Program-made: the position numbers and the translations under genes
Notes under the pieces: model-generated
What the model saw: the letters and a program-made list of their open reading frames with translations, nothing else
Told to the model about the DNA's origin: nothing
Database searches by the model: none
Shown: positions 1-9,846 of the stretch, one piece after another
Layout: every line of letters starts with the position of its first letter
Numbering within the stretch: position 1 is the stretch's first letter
Source of the DNA: an uncultured SAR86 cluster bacterium
Lineage (GTDB): Bacteria; Pseudomonadota; Gammaproteobacteria; Magnimaribacterales; Magnimaribacteraceae
Reading direction: 5' to 3'
Length of the DNA: 64,000 nt
Assembly: GCA_937773605.1 (NCBI GenBank)
Contig: CALJVP010000002.1
Span: 180,483-244,482 of the forward strand

Positions 1-2197
1 TAACAATACCTTCTCTGATAACTCTTATGGGTTTAGTTCTTTTAATAGTTCCTTCGATTACCATCGATCCGGCAATCAGTCCAAATTTAGGAGACTTAAA
101 TAGGTCTTTAACTTCAGCTGTTCCAAGTATTTCTTCTTTAACTTCTGGAGCAAGGCGTCCTTCTACTGATTTCTTTATTCCATCTATAAGGTCGTAAATA
201 ATTGAGTAATAAAGTATTTCAATAGATTCTTTTTCCGATAATTTTTTTGAAGCGCCGTCTGCTCTAACATTGAAACCTATTACAAAAGAATCTGTTGTTA
301 ATGCCAGGTTAACGTCATTAGCATTGATTGCACCGACACCCTCATGAACAATATTGATCTTTACTTCTTCGTTCTCAAGATTCTTTATCGAACCAATAAT
401 AGCCTCTAAAGAGCCATGAGTGTCTGCCTTAATAACTATGTTTAATATAGTGTGGTTGGCTAACTCTGACTCAAATAACATCTCTAAGTTAGATATTTGG
501 TTTCGAGCTAATCTAGTTTCTCTGGCTTTCTTTGATCTTTCAGTAGAAATTTCCTTGGCCATCTTTTCGCTTGTAACCACGACAAATTCTTCTCCAGCTT
601 TTGGTGGAGAATCCAAACCACTTATTAAAGCAGGTACGGATGGGCCTGCTTCTTTTAAGATATTGCCATTTTCGTCTACCAAACTTCTTACTTTTTTAGT
701 TTGTTCTCCAACAAGTATGCTATCTCCTTTCTTCAAAGTACCTTTTTGTACAAGTATTGTTGCAACTGCGCCTTGACCTTTTTCGGTTGTTGAATCCAAA
801 ACAACTCCAAATGCAGGACCTTTGTGATGAGCTTTTAATTCCAGAACTTCAGCTTCAAGAGCAACTGCTTCTAGAAGTTCTTTTATACCATCTCCTTTAA
901 GTGCAGAAATGGGCAAAAACTGAGTATTACCGCCCCAATCTTCAGGTATCAGGTCTTTGTTAGACAAAGCTGTTTTAACTTTTTCTATATCTGCTTCCTC
1001 TCTGTCCATTTTATTGACTGCTACCACTATCGGTACACCCGCTGCCTTAGCATGACTGATTGCCTCTTCAGTTTGAGGCTGAAGTCCATCATCTGCTGCT
1101 ACAACTAAAATTACTATATCCGTAGAGTTAGCTCCTCTTGCTCTAACCTCTGAGAATGCCGCGTGCCCAGGAGTGTCAATAAATGCTATTGTTCCATGAG
1201 CAGTATTAGCCTGATAAGCACCAATTTTTTGAGTTATGCCTCCATCTTCTCCTGCTGCTACATTAGTACTCCGAATAAAATCCAATAAAGTAGTTTTCCC
1301 ATGATCAACATGACCTAATACTGAAACAACCGCATTTCTAGGGGTTTCCTCTCCTTCGTAAGTCACCAATTCCATGAGCTTATCTTCTACTTCCACTTCT
1401 TCAGCCGGCTCTCCTTTGTGTCCTAGCTCCTCTGTAACTAAAATTGCCGTATCCTGATCTAAAGGTTGATTAAGTGTTGCCATTACACCCATATCCATTA
1501 ATTTTTTAACGACCTCTGCTCCCTTAACAGAAAGGCTCTGAGCTAAATCACTAACTGTCATGGTTTCAGGTACTTGAATTGTCTTTGTTACTGTTTCAGT
1601 TGGTCTCTCGAATCCGTGTTGTGAATCAGTTTTACCAAAATAGCTTTCTCCTTCTATCTCTCTTTGCTCTTTTTTTGTTAGCGGAGTTTTTGGTTTAGGA
1701 GCAACTTTATTTTGAGTTAATGTGGATACCGTGGTTTTCGTTCTTTCTGAAGGCTTATCTTCAATTGTTTTTGCTTTTCTTCTTGTGACCAGCGTTTTAC
1801 TTTCTAGGTCTTTTTTTCTTTTTTCTTCTTCTGTTTTCTTTAAGGTTTCTCCTGCAACTCTTTTTTTCTCAATTTCTGTGAAGTCTATTCCTGATGAATC
1901 CTCTTTATCTGCTGACGTGCTATTATTATCTTGTACAACTTTTTTCCTTGTAATAGCAACAGTATTTGAAGGTATTGGAGCTTTTGATTCAGTAGTAGCT
2001 TTCTTTTTTAAGGAAATGGTTTTACCAACCTTAGCTTGTTGATTTTTGAGAAATTCTAGTAGGATTTTTTTGTCAGAATCCGATACATCATCAGCAATAC
2101 TTGAATGGTCAAGTCCAGCTTCGTTCATTTGAGAAAGCAAAGTTTCAGCCGGCGTACCGACTATCTTTGCTACTTTTTCTACTGTCAATATTGCCAT
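1..2197 (-). CDS. infB: Translation initiation factor IF-2 (3' end outside window)
   Basis: Own reverse translation from ATG at 2197 (MAILTVEKVAKIVGTPAETLLSQMNEAGL...), with G1 motif GHVDHGKTT, DTPGHAAF and NKMD; open to the window edge, hence missing from the ORF track; adjacent to nusA. Confidence 0.97.
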   Translation of the reverse strand, partial: MAILTVEKVAKIVGTPAETLLSQMNEAGLDHSSIADDVSDSDKKILLEFLKNQQAKVGKTISLKKKATTESKAPIPSNTVAITRKKVVQDNNSTSADKEDSSGIDFTEIEKKRVAGETLKKTEEEKRKKDLESKTLVTRRKAKTIEDKPSERTKTTVSTLTQNKVAPKPKTPLTKKEQREIEGESYFGKTDSQHGFERPTETVTKTIQVPETMTVSDLAQSLSVKGAEVVKKLMDMGVMATLNQPLDQDTAILVTEELGHKGEPAEEVEVEDKLMELVTYEGEETPRNAVVSVLGHVDHGKTTLLDFIRSTNVAAGEDGGITQKIGAYQANTAHGTIAFIDTPGHAAFSEVRARGANSTDIVILVVAADDGLQPQTEEAISHAKAAGVPIVVAVNKMDREEADIEKVKTALSNKDLIPEDWGGNTQFLPISALKGDGIKELLEAVALEAEVLELKAHHKGPAFGVVLDSTTEKGQGAVATILVQKGTLKKGDSILVGEQTKKVRSLVDENGNILKEAGPSVPALISGLDSPPKAGEEFVVVTSEKMAKEISTERSKKARETRLARNQISNLEMLFESELANHTILNIVIKADTHGSLEAIIGSIKNLENEEVKINIVHEGVGAINANDVNLALTTDSFVIGFNVRADGASKKLSEKESIEILYYSIIYDLIDGIKKSVEGRLAPEVKEEILGTAEVKDLFKSPKFGLIAGSMVIEGTIKRTKPIRVIREGIV

Positions 2198-2212
2198 TTA
2201 ATATATAACCTT

Positions 2213-3688
2213 CTATTCGAACCAATGCGCACGAGCTTGCATGATTAGTTCAGCCGCTGCTTCTTCGGTCATGTCAACAAGTTGTATTAATTCATCAACT
2301 GATTGCTCGGCCAGCTCTTCCCTGTCAGTAATTCCTTTTTGATTCAGTTCTAAGGCCAGAGACATATCCACCCCTTCTAATGACATTAAGTCATTAGAGT
2401 CATCATCTGTATCTGAAGATAATTCCATGGCTAAAGTAAGCAAGGCCTCCTTTGATCTACCAATTAGAAGATCTGCTATTTCTTCATCAAATCCATCAAT
2501 TTTAGCTATGTCAGCATTTGAAGACGAAGCAATTAAATCTAAATTCGTGAAGCCATCTTCAACCAATGCCTTAGCGACATCTTCATCTACGTCTAAATAA
2601 CCAACCAAGCTTGTAACGAAAGTAGAACTCTCTTGTTCGCCTTTTTCAGAAGCTGCATTTTGGTCAATTACATTTAATTTCCAACCCGTTATTTGACTAC
2701 TTAATCTTACGTTCTGACCACTTTTTCCTATTGCTTGAGCTAGTGTGTCTTCTGTTACTGCCACTTCCATAGTTCCTTTAACTTCGTCTAATACGATAGA
2801 GGTTATTTCGGCAGGGCCCATCGAATTAATGAGAAGCTGAGCAGGATCATCATCCCATATAACGATATCCAATCTTTCATTTCCTAATTCACTTGAAACG
2901 GCCTGAACCCTTGAACCTCTCATGCCGACACACGCTCCCACAGGATCAATCCTATTATCATTAGTTTTGACGGCTATCTTTGTTCTTGATCCCGGATCTC
3001 TTGCAATGGCCTTAATCTCAATCACCTGTTCTGAAATTTCAGGCACCTCTAGCTTAAATAATTCTCCAACCATCTCCGGACATTTTCTGCTTAAGGCAAG
3101 TTGTGGCCCCCTATTCTCTCGCTCTTCTTCTTGCAATACTGCCCTTAATCTATCTCCCATCCTAAAAACTTCTCCAGGGATTAACTCATTTCTTGAAAGG
3201 ATAGCTTCAGCGCCGTCTCCCAAATCAATTATTAAAAATTCTCTTGATACCTTTTTTACCGTTCCATTAACTAATTCACCAATAAAAGACCTATACTTTT
3301 CAACTACCTGAGCTCTTTCTGCTTCTCTTACTTTTTGAACAATTACTTGTTTTGCTGCTTGAGCTGCTATTCTTCCAAATTCGATGTTTTCAACTTGCTC
3401 TCTGTATATTGAGCCTAGTTCCAATGAATCATCTTTAGCCTTAGCTTCATCAAGTTGTAGATGAAATTCAGAATCTTCAAATTCTTCCTCTGCTACTACT
3501 TCCCAACATTTAAAAGACTCATACTCACCGGTGGACCTATCTATATTCACTTCAATAATTGACGTTTCTTCGTACCTTTTCTTAGTTGCAGTTGCAAGAG
3601 CCATTTCTATGGCCTCAAAAATTGAATCCTTAGGCAGGCCTTTTTCACTGGAAACTGCTTCTGCTACTAGTAGTATTTCATTTTGCAT
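2213..3688 (-). CDS. nusA: Transcription termination/antitermination protein NusA
   Basis: 491 aa ORF; S1/KH regions (DPVGACVGMRGSRVQAV, AIGKSGQNVRLSSQITGW); between rimP and infB. Confidence 0.97.
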   Translation of the reverse strand: MQNEILLVAEAVSSEKGLPKDSIFEAIEMALATATKKRYEETSIIEVNIDRSTGEYESFKCWEVVAEEEFEDSEFHLQLDEAKAKDDSLELGSIYREQVENIEFGRIAAQAAKQVIVQKVREAERAQVVEKYRSFIGELVNGTVKKVSREFLIIDLGDGAEAILSRNELIPGEVFRMGDRLRAVLQEEERENRGPQLALSRKCPEMVGELFKLEVPEISEQVIEIKAIARDPGSRTKIAVKTNDNRIDPVGACVGMRGSRVQAVSSELGNERLDIVIWDDDPAQLLINSMGPAEITSIVLDEVKGTMEVAVTEDTLAQAIGKSGQNVRLSSQITGWKLNVIDQNAASEKGEQESSTFVTSLVGYLDVDEDVAKALVEDGFTNLDLIASSSNADIAKIDGFDEEIADLLIGRSKEALLTLAMELSSDTDDDSNDLMSLEGVDMSLALELNQKGITDREELAEQSVDELIQLVDMTEEAAAELIMQARAHWFE

Positions 3689-3690
3689 GT

Positions 3691-4143
3691 TTAAACCTCT
3701 GTTATTTCTAAACTACCTTTTTTTATAGATTTAAAATATATTTCTAGCTCTTTATTGTTGTCTTCCAAGAATATGCTCTCTTTTGAAGTTCTAATTAATA
3801 ACCCTTTAATAGTCATAAACTTACCATCATTACCTAAAAATTTTACTTTTAAGATATGTCCAAGATAGTCATTATATTGACTGTCCTTAAAGAATTTTCT
3901 ATCCAAACCTGGTGAGGAGACTTCTAATGAATAATCTTCTCCAATTTCCTCTTCAGATTCAAGAACCTTACTGATGTGCCTACTAACTGCTTCGCAGTCG
4001 TCTATGGATATACCAGAGTCCTTATCTATAAAAACTCTTAAAGTTTGATTGGTAATTTTTCCAGAGAATTCTATTCCCCATATGTGGCAACCAAAGGAAT
4101 TTATATCCTTTTCTAAAATTTGTTCTATATGTCTAGAATCCAT
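3691..4143 (-). CDS. rimP: Ribosome maturation factor RimP
   Basis: 150 aa; GIEFSG...LRVFIDKDSGISIDDCEAVSRHISKVLE..YSLEVSSPGLDR typical of RimP; position upstream of nusA. Confidence 0.95.
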   Translation of the reverse strand: MDSRHIEQILEKDINSFGCHIWGIEFSGKITNQTLRVFIDKDSGISIDDCEAVSRHISKVLESEEEIGEDYSLEVSSPGLDRKFFKDSQYNDYLGHILKVKFLGNDGKFMTIKGLLIRTSKESIFLEDNNKELEIYFKSIKKGSLEITEV

Positions 4144-4157
4144 ACTATTTACCTAAT

Positions 4158-4178
4158 AAAAAAGCCCATATAGGGCTT
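4158..4178 (-). terminator. Rho-independent terminator-like hairpin between tRNA-fMet and rimP
   Basis: Minus strand reads AAGCCC-TATAT-GGGCTT-TTTT: 6-bp stem, 5-nt loop, U tract. Confidence 0.75.
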
Positions 4179-4182
4179 ATAT

Positions 4183-4259
<77 letters not shown>

Positions 4260-4272
4260 TCAAAGGGGGCGA

Positions 4273-4301
4273 AGTATAGGTTTATGGGGTCAAAGGGTCA
4301 A
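4273..4301 (-). promoter_or_regulatory. Sigma-70 type promoter for tRNA-fMet
   Basis: Minus strand TTGACC-N17-TATACT followed by a C-rich discriminator (TCGCCCC), between the two tRNA genes. Confidence 0.6.
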
Positions 4302-4312
4302 GGATATAAAGT

Positions 4313-4398
4313 TGGTGCCGAAGAGAGGATTCGAACCTCCACGAGCAAAGCTCACTACCCCCTCAAGGTAGCGTGTCTACCAATTCCACCACTTCGGC
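4313..4398 (-). tRNA. tRNA-Leu (GAG), CCA encoded
   Basis: Minus strand GCCGAAGTGGTGGAATTGGTAGACACGCTACCTTGAGGGGGTAGTGAGCTTTGCTCGTGGAGGTTCGAATCCTCTCTTCGGCACCA; long variable arm; same slot as leuU in E. coli. Confidence 0.95.
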
Positions 4399-4399
4399 T

Positions 4400-4711
4400 T
4401 TATTTTTTTGGTATAGAGTCAGGTAAGATACCTTCCTCTACTATGTCTTCTGGTTGTTCTTGTAAAATTACTTCTTGGTTAGCATTTCTAGCTTGCCAAG
4501 TAATAGTCAGGCTTAATATTAAAAAAGCTGCTGATAAAAATGCCGTGATCTTGGTAAGAGGATTGGCGGCAGTACTCGGACCGAACATAGTATTGCTGGA
4601 CCCGGAACCAAAAGCACTTCCTAAATCAGAGCCTTTGCCTTGTTGAAGAAGTATCATGAGTATAAGAACCACAGAAATAAGTATGTAGAAGAATATTAAT
4701 AAGTTTTCCAT
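4400..4711 (-). CDS. secG: Preprotein translocase subunit SecG
   Basis: 103 aa; ILMILLQQGKGSDLGSAFGSGSSNTMFGP motif; next to tpiA and tRNA-Leu. Confidence 0.96.
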   Translation of the reverse strand: MENLLIFFYILISVVLILMILLQQGKGSDLGSAFGSGSSNTMFGPSTAANPLTKITAFLSAAFLILSLTITWQARNANQEVILQEQPEDIVEEGILPDSIPKK

Positions 4712-4715
4712 AAAA

Positions 4716-5468
4716 TTAGTCTTGTATTGTTATGTTATTTACCACTTTAGAAAAAGATTCTGGATCAAGGGAAGCGCCCCCAATTAAGAGTCCATCAACT
4801 GAATTTAATAATGCAATGGGTGCTGCATTATCTGCTGTTACACTCCCACCATAAGAAACTGCAATACTTTCTTCTGTGTTAAGAATGGATTTTAACTCAT
4901 CTTTAATGAATTGGTGCATTTCTTGTATAGAATCTAAAGATGGAGTGATGCCTTTTCCAATTGACCAAATAGGTTCATATGCAACGGAGATAAGATTAAG
5001 AGGCAATTCTTTAAGAGCTTGTAATTGAGCCTTGATAACTTCCGTTGCAACCCCTTGTTCTCTTTGATTCTTTGTTTCGCCCACACAGTAAACAACCTTA
5101 AGATTATTTAGAACAGCTGAAGTAAGCTTCTTTAACAATAAGTCTTCGTGTTCATTAAAATGTATTCTTCGTTCAGAATGTCCAATTAATACGTAATTAC
5201 ATCCAAGTTCTTTCAACATCTTTCCATTTATCCCCCCAGTAGAAGGATTATTTGCGTCCGCATCAAGATCTTGGGAACCTAGATTAAGCTTTAGATTAGA
5301 AGATGTGATGATCTCATTTGCATTATCAAGAAAACAAGAAGGAGGACAAAAAACACAACCTGATTGATTTTCATATTCAACATGATCATTGAAAATTGTA
5401 ATCCAATCATTAACCTTTTCTTTAGAACCATTCATCTTCCAATTAGCGATGATCTTAAAATTATTCAT
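4716..5468 (-). CDS. tpiA: Triosephosphate isomerase
   Basis: 250 aa; ANWKMNGS, IGHSERR, VAYEPIWSIGKG, YGGSV. Confidence 0.98.
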   Translation of the reverse strand: MNNFKIIANWKMNGSKEKVNDWITIFNDHVEYENQSGCVFCPPSCFLDNANEIITSSNLKLNLGSQDLDADANNPSTGGINGKMLKELGCNYVLIGHSERRIHFNEHEDLLLKKLTSAVLNNLKVVYCVGETKNQREQGVATEVIKAQLQALKELPLNLISVAYEPIWSIGKGITPSLDSIQEMHQFIKDELKSILNTEESIAVSYGGSVTADNAAPIALLNSVDGLLIGGASLDPESFSKVVNNITIQD

Positions 5469-5470
5469 CT

Positions 5471-6842
5471 TTAGATTGAAGATGCCAGATCGGCAAGAAA
5501 GCGTGCAGATTCATCTGCAACTTCTGCATTTTGACTTTCCACCATTATTCTAATTAAGGGCTCAGTACCTGAAGGTCTAATTAATACCCTTCCTAAATCA
5601 CCAAGAGAAGCTTCAGTGTCTTTTAATGCAGCTCGAAAAGAATTATTCATAATCACTTCATTAACATCTTTTACATTTATATTAATTAAAGTTTGAGGAA
5701 ACCTTTTAAACTCATGTAATATTTTTTCAACGTCAAATAATTGATCTTTAGTATGTTCTAAAATTTTTAATGCCGCTATGACAGCATCTCCAGTAGAAGA
5801 AGAATCCAAACAGATAATATGGCCGGAAGGTTCACCACCTATGGACCACTTTTTGCGCAATAATTCCTCAAGCACATGTTTATCACCTACGTCGGTGCGA
5901 GTAAAATTGATATTTGAATCTTTAAAGTGATTTTCTAAAGCTTTATTTGTCATCAAAGTTCCAACGACACCTTTTTCTTGGAAATCTTCACTTGTATGAC
6001 TGCTCGCAGAAGTTAATAGGTACAATAAATCATCACCATCTAATACTTTTCCTGATTTACCTATAATTAAGATTCTATCGCCGTCGCCATCAAATGCTAT
6101 ACCAATATCATAGCTTCCTTTAGCCATCTTCCCTGCCAAGAAATCTGGACTAGTTGAGCCACAGTTTTGATTTATATTTATTCCATCAGGATCAGCTCCA
6201 ATGGCAGTGACATCAGCTCCGAGATCTCTAAAAACTTTTGGTGCAACTGAATAGGTAGCTCCGTTAGCGCAGTCAAGAAGAATTGAGACATTCGTTAGGT
6301 CTAGATCAGGAGTGGTAGATTTACAAAATTCTACATACTGTTCCTGAGCATCGTTTAATCGATTTGCTTTTCCAAGAGTGATGGACTTTACAGTGGAGAT
6401 GGGTTGAGTAATTTTTAATTCAATTCTTTGTTCTAAGTCTAGAAGAAAACTTATGACCATTTTTCGTAAAGAACTTAATACCATTATCTTCAAAGAGGTT
6501 GTGTGAAGCACTTATCACTACACCGGCCTGGTTATTCTTTTTTGCAAGATAAGCTACTGCGGGCGTGGGAAGTGGACCCATGAGAGTAACATCCATCCCT
6601 GCTGATATAAAGCCTGCTTGAAGAGCAGATTCAAGCATATAACCAGATATACGAGTATCTTTTCCAATTAACACTCTGGAGATACCTTCTTCCTTTAAAA
6701 CACTTCCTGCAGCCCATCCTAATTTGGTCACAAATAAGGGATTCATAGTTGTGTCTACTGGCCCTCTTATGCCATCAGTTCCAAATTTTCTGTCTTGAGT
6801 GAGGGTATTTGTCACTCTTTTTTTTCGAAAGTTATGAGACAT
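5471..6842 (-). CDS. glmM: Phosphoglucosamine mutase, split by an apparent +1 frameshift near 6446-6449
   Basis: N-terminal part in ORF 6420-6842 ([33 protein letters not shown]) and remainder in ORF 5471-6511 ([30 protein letters not shown]), frames offset by one base. Confidence 0.93.
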
Positions 6843-6871
6843 AAGAAAGAGCGAAAATAAGCAGTCTGAAT

Positions 6872-8773
6872 CTAACTTTGTTCAGCTGCATCACCAACTT
6901 CTGGATCTTGCTTCTTTTTAGTTTCCGAAGAATCTTCATAAGAAGCTGGTGCTCTTGGTTCACCTCCGGCCATGATGTCTTCTATTTGATTTTTATCCAA
7001 TGTTTCGTAGTCAACAAGTGCTTTTGCCATTGAGTGCAACTGCTTTAGATTGTCAGAAAGTATAGAAGTAGCTGTTTTATAACAGCCTCCAAGTATATCT
7101 TTGACTTCATTATCAATAATTGCAGCAGTTTCATCGGATATGCCTTGCTTGGCAGTACCTGCTGATCTTCCTAAAAAAGGTTCATCGGTTTCGTCTCCGT
7201 ATTTAATAGGTCCAAGTTTTGATGACAAGCCCCATTTTGTAACCATATTAGTTGCTAATTCAGTTGCCCTTTCAATATCGTTGGATGCCCCTGTAGTTAT
7301 ACCTTTCTGGCCATAAATGAGCTCCTCAGCAATACGCCCTCCGTATAAACCACAAATCCTGTCTAGGATACTTTGATAGCTGTAACTGTATTTATCTTCT
7401 TCTGGTAAGAACATGGTTACACCTAGAGCTCTGCCGCGAGGAATAATAGTGACTTTATAAACTGGGTCATGTTCTTCCAACGACCTTCCTACTATTGCAT
7501 GTCCAGCTTCATGATAAGCAGTCTTTAATTTTTCTGATTCGGACATGACCATGGATTTCCTTTCAGCACCCATCATCACTTTATCTTTTGCATATTCTAG
7601 TTGCTCCATACCTACAAGTTTTTTTGCTGTTCTAGCAGCAACAAGAGCAGCTTCATTAACTAAGTTAGCCAAGTCTGCTCCAGAAAAACCAGGTGTGCCT
7701 CTTGCAATGAAAGATGGTTCTACATCATCAGCAATAGGAACTTTCTTCATATGAACCTTTAAAATCTGCTCTCTTCCTCTAATATCAGGTAAAGGAACAA
7801 CCACCTGCCTATCAAACCTACCAGGTCTAAGCAATGCCGGGTCTAGTACATCAGGTCTATTTGTTGCCGCAACAATGATAATTCCTTGGTTGTCTTCAAA
7901 ACCATCCATTTCAACTAGTAGTTGATTTAAAGTTTGCTCTCGTTCGTCGTGACCACCGCCCATCCCTGCGCCTCTATGTCTCCCAACGGCGTCTATTTCA
8001 TCTATAAATACAATACAAGGAGCCTGTTTTTTTGCTTGTTCAAATAAATCTCTGACTCTAGAAGCTCCCACACCAACAAACATTTCTACAAAATCAGACC
8101 CTGATATTGTAAAGAAAGGTACTTCAGCTTCTCCAGCAATCGCTTTAGCTAAAAGAGTTTTTCCTGTTCCTGGAGACCCTGTCATGAGTATTCCTGTAGG
8201 TATCTTCCCTCCAAGCTTTTGAAATTTGCTAGGGTCTCTTAAAAAATCTACAACTTCTTGAACTTCTTCCTTTGCTTCTTCTACGCCAGCAACGTCTGAA
8301 AAAGTTGTTTTTACTTTACCTCCTTCGAGCATCTTGGCTTTGCTTTTACCAAAACTCATTGGACCGGACTTTCCTCCCATACCGCCCTGCATTTGTCTCA
8401 TAAAAAATATGAAAACAGCTAAAATTATTAATATAGGGAAGCTAGCAATTAATAACTGTTTTAGTATTGACTGTTCTTCTGGTTTTTCTCCAGTAACTGC
8501 AACACGATGCTCAGAGAGCGTCTCGCTTAAGTCGTCTTGCAAGAAAGGTGGTCTGACTGTTGTGAAGCTCTCACCGTTAACTGTTTTTCCTTTCAAAGTG
8601 TAATTATCACTCATGAACTCTACGCTCAGGACTTGATCACTCTCCACCTGCGAGATGAATTCTGAATAACTTAATTCTGTGGTTGAAGGCTCGTTTGAAA
8701 AATTGCTAAAAACAGAAAACATAGTTATTGCAATGAATAACCACATAAGTAAATTTTTTATTATTTCGCTCAT
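6872..8773 (-). CDS. ftsH: ATP-dependent zinc metalloprotease FtsH
   Basis: 633 aa; [21 protein letters not shown]-type AAA+ motifs, HEAGH zinc site, two N-terminal TM segments. Confidence 0.98.
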   Translation of the reverse strand: MSEIIKNLLMWLFIAITMFSVFSNFSNEPSTTELSYSEFISQVESDQVLSVEFMSDNYTLKGKTVNGESFTTVRPPFLQDDLSETLSEHRVAVTGEKPEEQSILKQLLIASFPILIILAVFIFFMRQMQGGMGGKSGPMSFGKSKAKMLEGGKVKTTFSDVAGVEEAKEEVQEVVDFLRDPSKFQKLGGKIPTGILMTGSPGTGKTLLAKAIAGEAEVPFFTISGSDFVEMFVGVGASRVRDLFEQAKKQAPCIVFIDEIDAVGRHRGAGMGGGHDEREQTLNQLLVEMDGFEDNQGIIIVAATNRPDVLDPALLRPGRFDRQVVVPLPDIRGREQILKVHMKKVPIADDVEPSFIARGTPGFSGADLANLVNEAALVAARTAKKLVGMEQLEYAKDKVMMGAERKSMVMSESEKLKTAYHEAGHAIVGRSLEEHDPVYKVTIIPRGRALGVTMFLPEEDKYSYSYQSILDRICGLYGGRIAEELIYGQKGITTGASNDIERATELATNMVTKWGLSSKLGPIKYGDETDEPFLGRSAGTAKQGISDETAAIIDNEVKDILGGCYKTATSILSDNLKQLHSMAKALVDYETLDKNQIEDIMAGGEPRAPASYEDSSETKKKQDPEVGDAAEQS

Positions 8774-8774
8774 T

Positions 8775-9368
8775 TTATTTTAAATTTATACCTAATATAT
8801 ACGTTTCATTAGAGTTTGGTCTAGAGGAATTGGGCTTCCTTATCTTAACTTCCAAAAAATGATCTTTAATGAACATCTTGGCATGATCCAAACTATCACC
8901 TTGAAAAACCTTGATTATAGTTGAGCCACCAGTTTTTAGGAAATTTTCAATTGAATGTTCAACCTTATCTAAAAGATTTATCATTTGCGCATTATCTCTA
9001 TCCTGTATACCACTTATATTGGGGGCCATATCGGATAAAACAATATCAAAAGGTAAAATACCATCAAAATCTTTAGTTTCCAGATCAATAATTGATTTAT
9101 GAATAAACGAAGTTCCTTCAATTGCCTTCATTTCCTGTAAATCTACTCCGACGACTTTTCCTGTTTTGCCAACAAACTCTTTACTAACTTGAGACCACCC
9201 CCCCGGGAAAGATCCTAGATCTAAAACTGACATTCCCTTTTTTATGAGGTGATCTTTTTTTTGTAATTCTTTGAGTTTTAAAGCCGATCTGGATCTGTAA
9301 CCTTCTAATTTAGCCCTTCTTGAGAAAGAATCTCCGTCACGATAGTTTGATTTAGATTTCTTACCCAA
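8775..9368 (-). CDS. rlmE: 23S rRNA (uridine-2'-O-)-methyltransferase RlmE
   Basis: 197 aa; [36 protein letters not shown] and SDMAPNISG; adjacent to ftsH. Confidence 0.96.
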   Translation of the reverse strand: MGKKSKSNYRDGDSFSRRAKLEGYRSRSALKLKELQKKDHLIKKGMSVLDLGSFPGGWSQVSKEFVGKTGKVVGVDLQEMKAIEGTSFIHKSIIDLETKDFDGILPFDIVLSDMAPNISGIQDRDNAQMINLLDKVEHSIENFLKTGGSTIIKVFQGDSLDHAKMFIKDHFLEVKIRKPNSSRPNSNETYILGINLK

Positions 9369-9371
9369 CTC

Positions 9372-9842
9372 TTAAATGTATTTGACATTGATAATTTCAT
9401 ATTCTTTGATGCCACTGGGAGTTTCAACTTTGACTGTGTCCCCTTCGAATTTACCAACTAAACTCTTTGCAACTGGAGAAATCACTGAGATTTTTCCCTC
9501 TTTAATGTTTGCTTCGTCTTCGCCAACTATCTTATATGTTATCCGGCTAGAATCAGAAAGATCTTCAATCAATACTGTTGTGCCAAAAATTACTTTGTCA
9601 GACGGCACTATCTGACTTAAATCTATGACTTGCGCATTAGAAAGCTTAATTTCAATATCTTTAATTCTGGCTTCGATAAGAGATTGTTGCTCTTTAGCCG
9701 CATGATATTCTGCATTTTCTTTTAAGTCTCCAAATTCTCTAGCAGTAGCTATCGCGTCTATAACAGATGGCCTGTCTTCAAATTTTAATCTTTGAAGCTC
9801 TTCTTTTAAAAGGGTTTCACCCTCCAATGTCATTGGGTGCAT
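9372..9842 (-). CDS. greA: Transcription elongation factor GreA
   Basis: 156 aa; [19 protein letters not shown] motif. Confidence 0.97.
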   Translation of the reverse strand: MHPMTLEGETLLKEELQRLKFEDRPSVIDAIATAREFGDLKENAEYHAAKEQQSLIEARIKDIEIKLSNAQVIDLSQIVPSDKVIFGTTVLIEDLSDSSRITYKIVGEDEANIKEGKISVISPVAKSLVGKFEGDTVKVETPSGIKEYEIINVKYI

Positions 9843-9846
9843 AATA

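Noticed and set aside
420-2042. Plus-strand ORFs of 118 and 106 aa at the left edge
   Set aside because: Antisense to infB, whose frame is open across the whole region and clearly IF-2.
2922-3311. 129 aa plus-strand ORF inside nusA
   Set aside because: Antisense to a well-supported nusA frame; composition reflects the reverse strand; no recognisable domain.
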